Origin: Trebonia sp.
GTDB taxonomy: Bacteria > Actinomycetota > Actinomycetes > Streptosporangiales > Streptosporangiaceae
Assembly (NCBI GenBank): GCA_030038035.1
Contig: JASHPP010000563.1
Location: forward strand, 1 to 8,540
Direction of reading: 5' to 3'
Length of the DNA: 8,540 bases
Positions 5,235-8,540 of this stretch are shown here, piece after piece; the stretch's first letter is position 1, and each line of letters opens with the position of its first letter. The translations under genes were made by a program, and so were the position numbers. A model generated the notes under the pieces. It was given only the letters and a program-made list of their open reading frames with translations, ran no database searches and was not told the DNA's origin.

Positions 5235-6740
5235 ATGACCACCTCGCCAGGCCTAGCCGAAGGCCCGCCTGCACTGGCGCCGGCCGCGACCACCGGACTC
5301 GAGAAGCACTCCATCGACTACATCCCGGAAGGCGAGCGGCACGGCCGTGTCACCCAGCAGGGCGTGTTCTGGTTCCTCAGCAACACCCAGTCGCTGTCTG
5401 TCGCGGTCGGGTTCCTTGGGCCGGCGCTCGGCCTGTCGATCTTGTGGACCGTCGTCGCGACCCTGCTTGGCACGCTGTTCGGCACGTCCTTCATGGCGCT
5501 GCACGCCTCGCAGGGACCGCACCTCGGGCTGCCGCAGATGCTGCAGTCGCGGGCCCAGTTCGGCTACCGGGGAGTCGTCGTTCCGCTGCTGGCGGCGCTG
5601 TTCGCCTACATGGCCTACCTGATCCTGGACACGGTCATACTCGATGTGGGCCTGAACGCCATGTTCGGGATCAACGCGGTGCTGATCGGGATCGGGGCTG
5701 CCGTGCTCGCGGTGATCCTGGCCATCTACGGCTACGACTGGCTGCACCGGACCTTCCGCTGGTTCTTCTGGATCTCGCTGCCCTTCTGGGCCGTCCTGAG
5801 CATCGCGATCCTCGCCGGTCACGCCGGCGGGCACCCGACGACCGCGCACTACGGCTTCGTATTCGTCCCGTTCGCCGCGCAGTTCTCCTACGCCGCGAGC
5901 ATCAACTTGTCGTACGCCCCGTGCGTTTCTGACTACTCCCGATATCTGCCGCGCAGCACCCCGTTCAGGAACGTGATCGGGGCGGTCTACCTGGGAGCGT
6001 CCACGCCGCTCGTCTGGCTGGTCGCCATCGGGGCGTGGCTCGCTGTCCGGCTGGACGCCACGAACGCGCTTCCCGCGATGGACACGGCCGGCAACGCCCT
6101 CTTCAGCGGCTTCGGCGACGCGCTGGTCGCCGTCTCCTCGATCGTGCTGGTGATCACCATGGGCCTGTGCGCCTACTCCGGCGCGCTTACCGTGCTCACC
6201 GGCGGCACCAGCCTCGGCGTCCTGAAAGAATCCCGCAGCTACAAGATCTCCCTGCGGGCGGCCGTCACCGTCGTGCTGGCCGTCATCTGGGCCGTCATCG
6301 CGATCCCGCTGCACAACGTGAACTCGACCGTCAACAACCTGGTTCTCGCCGTGTACTACGTACTGCTCCCGTGGACCAGCATCAACCTGGTGGACTACTT
6401 CTTCATCCGGCGCGGCCGCTATGCGATCACGCACCTGGACAGGCCGGACGGCATCTACGGAGCCTGGTCGTGGCGGGGAATCGTGGCCTACGTGATCGGC
6501 CTGGCCTGCATAGTGCCGTTCGTGGACCTCACGTTCTTCCAGGGAGCCGCGGTCGGACCGCTGAACGGCGTGGACTTGTCCTGGGTCGTCGGCATCGCGG
6601 TCTCGGCCACCGTGTACTTCGTCCTCACCAGGTCCCTGAACCTGAGCAAGACGAAGGCCGCGATCGAAGAGAGCAACGCGGAGCTGCGCGCCCTCGGGCT
6701 GGCCACCGCAGGAACCGACACGACCGCGGCGGAGTTCTGA
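5235..6740 (+). CDS. NCS1-family permease (cytosine/purine/thiamine-precursor type)
   Basis: This 501-residue integral membrane protein matches the nucleobase:cation symporter-1 family in size and pattern. The cytoplasmic N-terminus carries the family sequence LEKHSIDYIPEGERHG at residues 22-37. About 12 hydrophobic segments follow, with the conserved loop GPHLGLPQMLQSRAQFGYRG near 94-113 and SDYSRYLP around the middle. A charged C-terminal tail (SKTKAAIEESNAELRALG) ends it. NCS1 proteins import nucleobases, hydantoins, allantoin, hydroxymethylpyrimidine or thiamine. The downstream ThiM suggests a thiamine-related heterocycle here, which is inference; CodB-like cytosine uptake is the alternative. 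I chose the ATG at 5235 because GGAG lies six bases upstream. Earlier in-frame ATGs at 5205 and 5208 lack a site and lie close to the predicted transcription start. It is the first gene of the operon opposite the GntR regulator. Confidence 0.87.
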   Translation: MTTSPGLAEGPPALAPAATTGLEKHSIDYIPEGERHGRVTQQGVFWFLSNTQSLSVAVGFLGPALGLSILWTVVATLLGTLFGTSFMALHASQGPHLGLPQMLQSRAQFGYRGVVVPLLAALFAYMAYLILDTVILDVGLNAMFGINAVLIGIGAAVLAVILAIYGYDWLHRTFRWFFWISLPFWAVLSIAILAGHAGGHPTTAHYGFVFVPFAAQFSYAASINLSYAPCVSDYSRYLPRSTPFRNVIGAVYLGASTPLVWLVAIGAWLAVRLDATNALPAMDTAGNALFSGFGDALVAVSSIVLVITMGLCAYSGALTVLTGGTSLGVLKESRSYKISLRAAVTVVLAVIWAVIAIPLHNVNSTVNNLVLAVYYVLLPWTSINLVDYFFIRRGRYAITHLDRPDGIYGAWSWRGIVAYVIGLACIVPFVDLTFFQGAAVGPLNGVDLSWVVGIAVSATVYFVLTRSLNLSKTKAAIEESNAELRALGLATAGTDTTAAEF

Positions 6741-7604
6741 GTGGCCGATCCGCTCGTCAGCGCGCGGTGGCTTGCCGGCCAGTTGAGCAAGGCTGTGGTC
6801 CTTGACGCCACGGCCACACTGGCCGCGCCGCGAGCCGACGGCGACTACCGGGTAGCCAGCGGTCGCCCGGGGTGGCTGGCGGGGCACATCCCTGGGTCAA
6901 GGCACGCGGACCTCGTCACGGAGCTAACCGATCACGGCGCCGGCTTTCACTTCGCGCACCTGGAGGCGGCTGCCCTCGCCGCGGTGGTCCGGCCGTGGGG
7001 CGTGGTCAAGGGACGCCCGGTCGTCATCTATGACCGGGCCGGCTCGCTGTGGGCGGCGAGGCTGTGGTGGGAACTGCACAGCATCGGCGTGGATGCCCGG
7101 GTGCTTGACGGCGGACTGGCCGCATGGCGCGCTGCCGGACTGCCTGTCGCCGTCGGCGATGACGCGCCGGCGCCGCGGCGCGGGTACCTGGAACCGCGTG
7201 AGATTCCGGGCGCCTGGGCCACCCGGGACGATGTGCTGGCCGTCATCTCCGGGCATAGCCGTGCCACTTTGGTGTGCGCGCTCGGCGCTGACGCCTTCAC
7301 CGGCCGCGCGACAACCCGTTATACCCGGCGCGGGCACATTCCGGCCAGCGTGAACTTGCCGGCGCACGGGCTGCTTGACGGTGACGGCCGGCTGCTGGAA
7401 CCGGCGGCGCTGTCGGCGGCGGCCGCCGCGGTGCTCCCGCGCGACGGCGGCCGGATCATCCTCTACTGCGGCGGCGGCGTCTCCGCGGCGCTGCTCGCGC
7501 TGGCGCTGACCGTCATCGGCGTCGGCGGGGTGGCCATCTACGACGGCTCCCTGGAGGAATGGACCGCCGACCCGGCGCTGCCCATCCAGCTGGGAGTGGC
7601 ATGA
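6741..7604 (+). CDS. Two-domain rhodanese-type sulfurtransferase (thiosulfate/3-mercaptopyruvate type)
   Basis: This protein has 287 residues, the usual size for tandem-rhodanese sulfurtransferases that move sulfane sulfur from thiosulfate or mercaptopyruvate to an acceptor. The N-terminal domain (about 5-128) is the non-catalytic type: Asp replaces Cys in VVIYDRAGSLWAARLWW, followed by VLDGGLAAW. The C-terminal domain (about 150-283) has the active-site loop CGGGVSA, with the catalytic Cys at residue 243, then IYDGSLEEW. CGGGVSA resembles the mercaptopyruvate form (CGSGVTA) more than the thiosulfate form, but the substrate cannot be fixed by eye. The GTG start follows the permease stop directly, with GGAG six bases upstream. 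The gene ends in an ATGA overlap with the methyltransferase. Its place in a ThiM operon hints at handling sulfur released from, or added to, a thiazole-like compound (speculative). Confidence 0.87.
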   Translation: MADPLVSARWLAGQLSKAVVLDATATLAAPRADGDYRVASGRPGWLAGHIPGSRHADLVTELTDHGAGFHFAHLEAAALAAVVRPWGVVKGRPVVIYDRAGSLWAARLWWELHSIGVDARVLDGGLAAWRAAGLPVAVGDDAPAPRRGYLEPREIPGAWATRDDVLAVISGHSRATLVCALGADAFTGRATTRYTRRGHIPASVNLPAHGLLDGDGRLLEPAALSAAAAAVLPRDGGRIILYCGGGVSAALLALALTVIGVGGVAIYDGSLEEWTADPALPIQLGVA

Positions 7605-8296
7605 CCCGCCCCGTCTCCCGCTACGAATCGCTCGCCTCCTGGTACGACCAGGTGATGACCGACCCGGATGACAGGAACGGGCTGGCGACCATCGCCTACG
7701 CGCTGGTCGCCAGGCTGCTCGGGCCGGGCGATGGCCTGGTACTCGACGTGGGAACGGGGACCGGGCTGTCCGCGAGCACGCTGCGCCGGGCCGGTTACCG
7801 CCCGGTCGGGCTCGACCTGGCCATCGACCAGCTGCGCATCGCGGCCGGGCGGCTGCCCGTGGCGCAGGCGGACGCGGCCCGCCTCCCCCTCGCGGATGAC
7901 ACGGTGGCCGCGGCGTACAGCACCTTCGTCGCCTCGGACCTCGATGACTTTCCCGGCACGGTCGCCGAGGTCTTCCGGGTGCTGCGCCCTGGCGGCCGCT
8001 ATGTGGCGGTCTGCCTGCACCCGTGCTTCGACGGCAATTACGCGCAGCGGCAGCCCGACGGCACGATCGTGCAGCATCCCGGCTACCGCGAAACCGGCTA
8101 CGCCGGACCCGGCCACTTCTCTTCAAGCATTCGGGGCAAGGTGGGCGCCTGGCACCGCCCGCTTGCCGCCCAGCTGAACATCTACCTCGCCGTCGGCTTC
8201 CGGCTTGCCGAGGTGGCCGAGGACGGCACCGATCCGCTGCCGAACCAGCTCGCCCTATTGCTGACCAAACCCGCAGAACTGGAGCCCGCGTCATGA
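7601..8296 (+). CDS. Class I SAM-dependent methyltransferase
   Basis: This protein of 231 residues has a Rossmann-type methyltransferase core. Motif [10 protein letters not shown], lies at 47-55; the acidic GLDLA near 73 closes the second strand. [13 protein letters not shown] and the post-core [21 protein letters not shown] follow. HPCF, then HPGYRETGY and HRPLAAQLN, recall a large actinobacterial group of small-molecule methyltransferases, but the acceptor is unknown. The start is the ATG at 7601, overlapping the sulfurtransferase stop as ATGA. An in-frame ATG 14 codons earlier would lie inside the previous gene and lacks family sequence. It overlaps ThiM by another ATGA, so its translation is probably coupled on both sides. 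No methyl transfer is needed in ordinary ThiM-dependent salvage, which makes its presence notable. Confidence 0.86.
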   Translation: MTRPVSRYESLASWYDQVMTDPDDRNGLATIAYALVARLLGPGDGLVLDVGTGTGLSASTLRRAGYRPVGLDLAIDQLRIAAGRLPVAQADAARLPLADDTVAAAYSTFVASDLDDFPGTVAEVFRVLRPGGRYVAVCLHPCFDGNYAQRQPDGTIVQHPGYRETGYAGPGHFSSSIRGKVGAWHRPLAAQLNIYLAVGFRLAEVAEDGTDPLPNQLALLLTKPAELEPAS

Positions 8297-8540
8297 CCAC
8301 CACCACTGACCAGCTCGCGGCGCGTACCTGGGATGACGGCCTCACCCAGCAGGACGTCGCCGCCGTCCGGGCCGGCTCGCCGCTGACCCACTGCGTGACC
8401 AACTACGTCGCCGCGCCCCTCACCGCCAACGTCCTGCTGGCGGTCGGCGCGGTCCCGGCGATGGTCTCGACCATCGAAGAAGTTGGCGGCTTCGCGGCCG
8501 CCGCCAGCGGCGTCCTGCTCAACGTCGGGACCATCACCAC
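8293..8540 (+). CDS. thiM: Hydroxyethylthiazole kinase (ThiM), N-terminal part, cut by window edge
   Basis: Eighty-two codons are visible from the ATG at 8293, which overlaps the methyltransferase stop as ATGA. The segment [28 protein letters not shown] at residues 30-57 (read in parts) matches the ThiM substrate-binding N-terminus (family pattern PLVHxITNYV...N.LLALGASP.M). EEVGGFA and VLLNVGT follow as expected. ThiM phosphorylates 4-methyl-5-(2-hydroxyethyl)thiazole with ATP for thiamine phosphate synthesis in the cytoplasm. The ATP site and catalytic Cys lie beyond the edge, so activity cannot be judged. Co-transcription with a permease, a sulfurtransferase and a methyltransferase is the unusual part. 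Confidence 0.88.
   Translation, partial: MTTTTDQLAARTWDDGLTQQDVAAVRAGSPLTHCVTNYVAAPLTANVLLAVGAVPAMVSTIEEVGGFAAAASGVLLNVGTIT

Noticed and set aside
5253..6887. A 544-codon open frame on the minus strand opposite the permease
   Set aside because: It is Arg/Gly/Asp-rich low-complexity translation of a GC-rich gene read backwards, with no recognisable domain and no ribosome-binding site. The plus-strand NCS1 permease explains the region.
6924..8402. A 492-codon open frame on the minus strand opposite the sulfurtransferase and methyltransferase
   Set aside because: It is an Arg/Pro/Gly-rich shadow frame spanning several clear plus-strand genes.

Overview
This is a high-GC window with GTG starts, ATGA-coupled genes, an F420-type reductase, an ECF41-like sigma factor and an Mce-type ATPase. 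Together these point to an actinomycete. The species cannot be read from the sequence, and no rRNA, tRNA, CRISPR array or mobile element was recognised.

Left region (1-2751, minus strand). Three predicted exported proteins are transcribed towards the first 78 codons of an ABC ATPase that closely resembles the Mkl/MceG ATPase of Mce lipid importers. The rest of the ATPase, and probably any YrbE/Mce genes, lie beyond the left edge. Two of the exported proteins share a C-terminal domain. None has a function I can name. The gaps between these genes hold short tandem repeats and a perfect 39-nt hairpin. A dyad lies inside the candidate promoter of the first gene.

Middle region (2916-4382). An ECF41/SigJ-like sigma factor with a C-terminal SnoaL-like domain (minus) is divergent from a small deazaflavin (F420)-dependent oxidoreductase (plus). 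The 81-bp gap carries two face-to-face copies of a motif close to the ECF41 promoter consensus, both with exactly 16 bp between the elements. This suggests that the sigma factor drives both itself and the oxidoreductase.

Right region (4379-8540). A GntR/FCD regulator (minus) is divergent from a tightly packed plus-strand operon: an NCS1 permease, a two-domain rhodanese-type sulfurtransferase, a class I SAM methyltransferase and the start of hydroxyethylthiazole kinase (ThiM). The genes abut or overlap by ATGA. The gap holds a perfect palindrome with GTATAC cores, a likely GntR operator, and a TTGACA/TAGGAA promoter. No TPP riboswitch is visible. The set looks like uptake and salvage of a thiazole or another thiamine-related compound, with an unexplained sulfurtransferase and methyltransferase.
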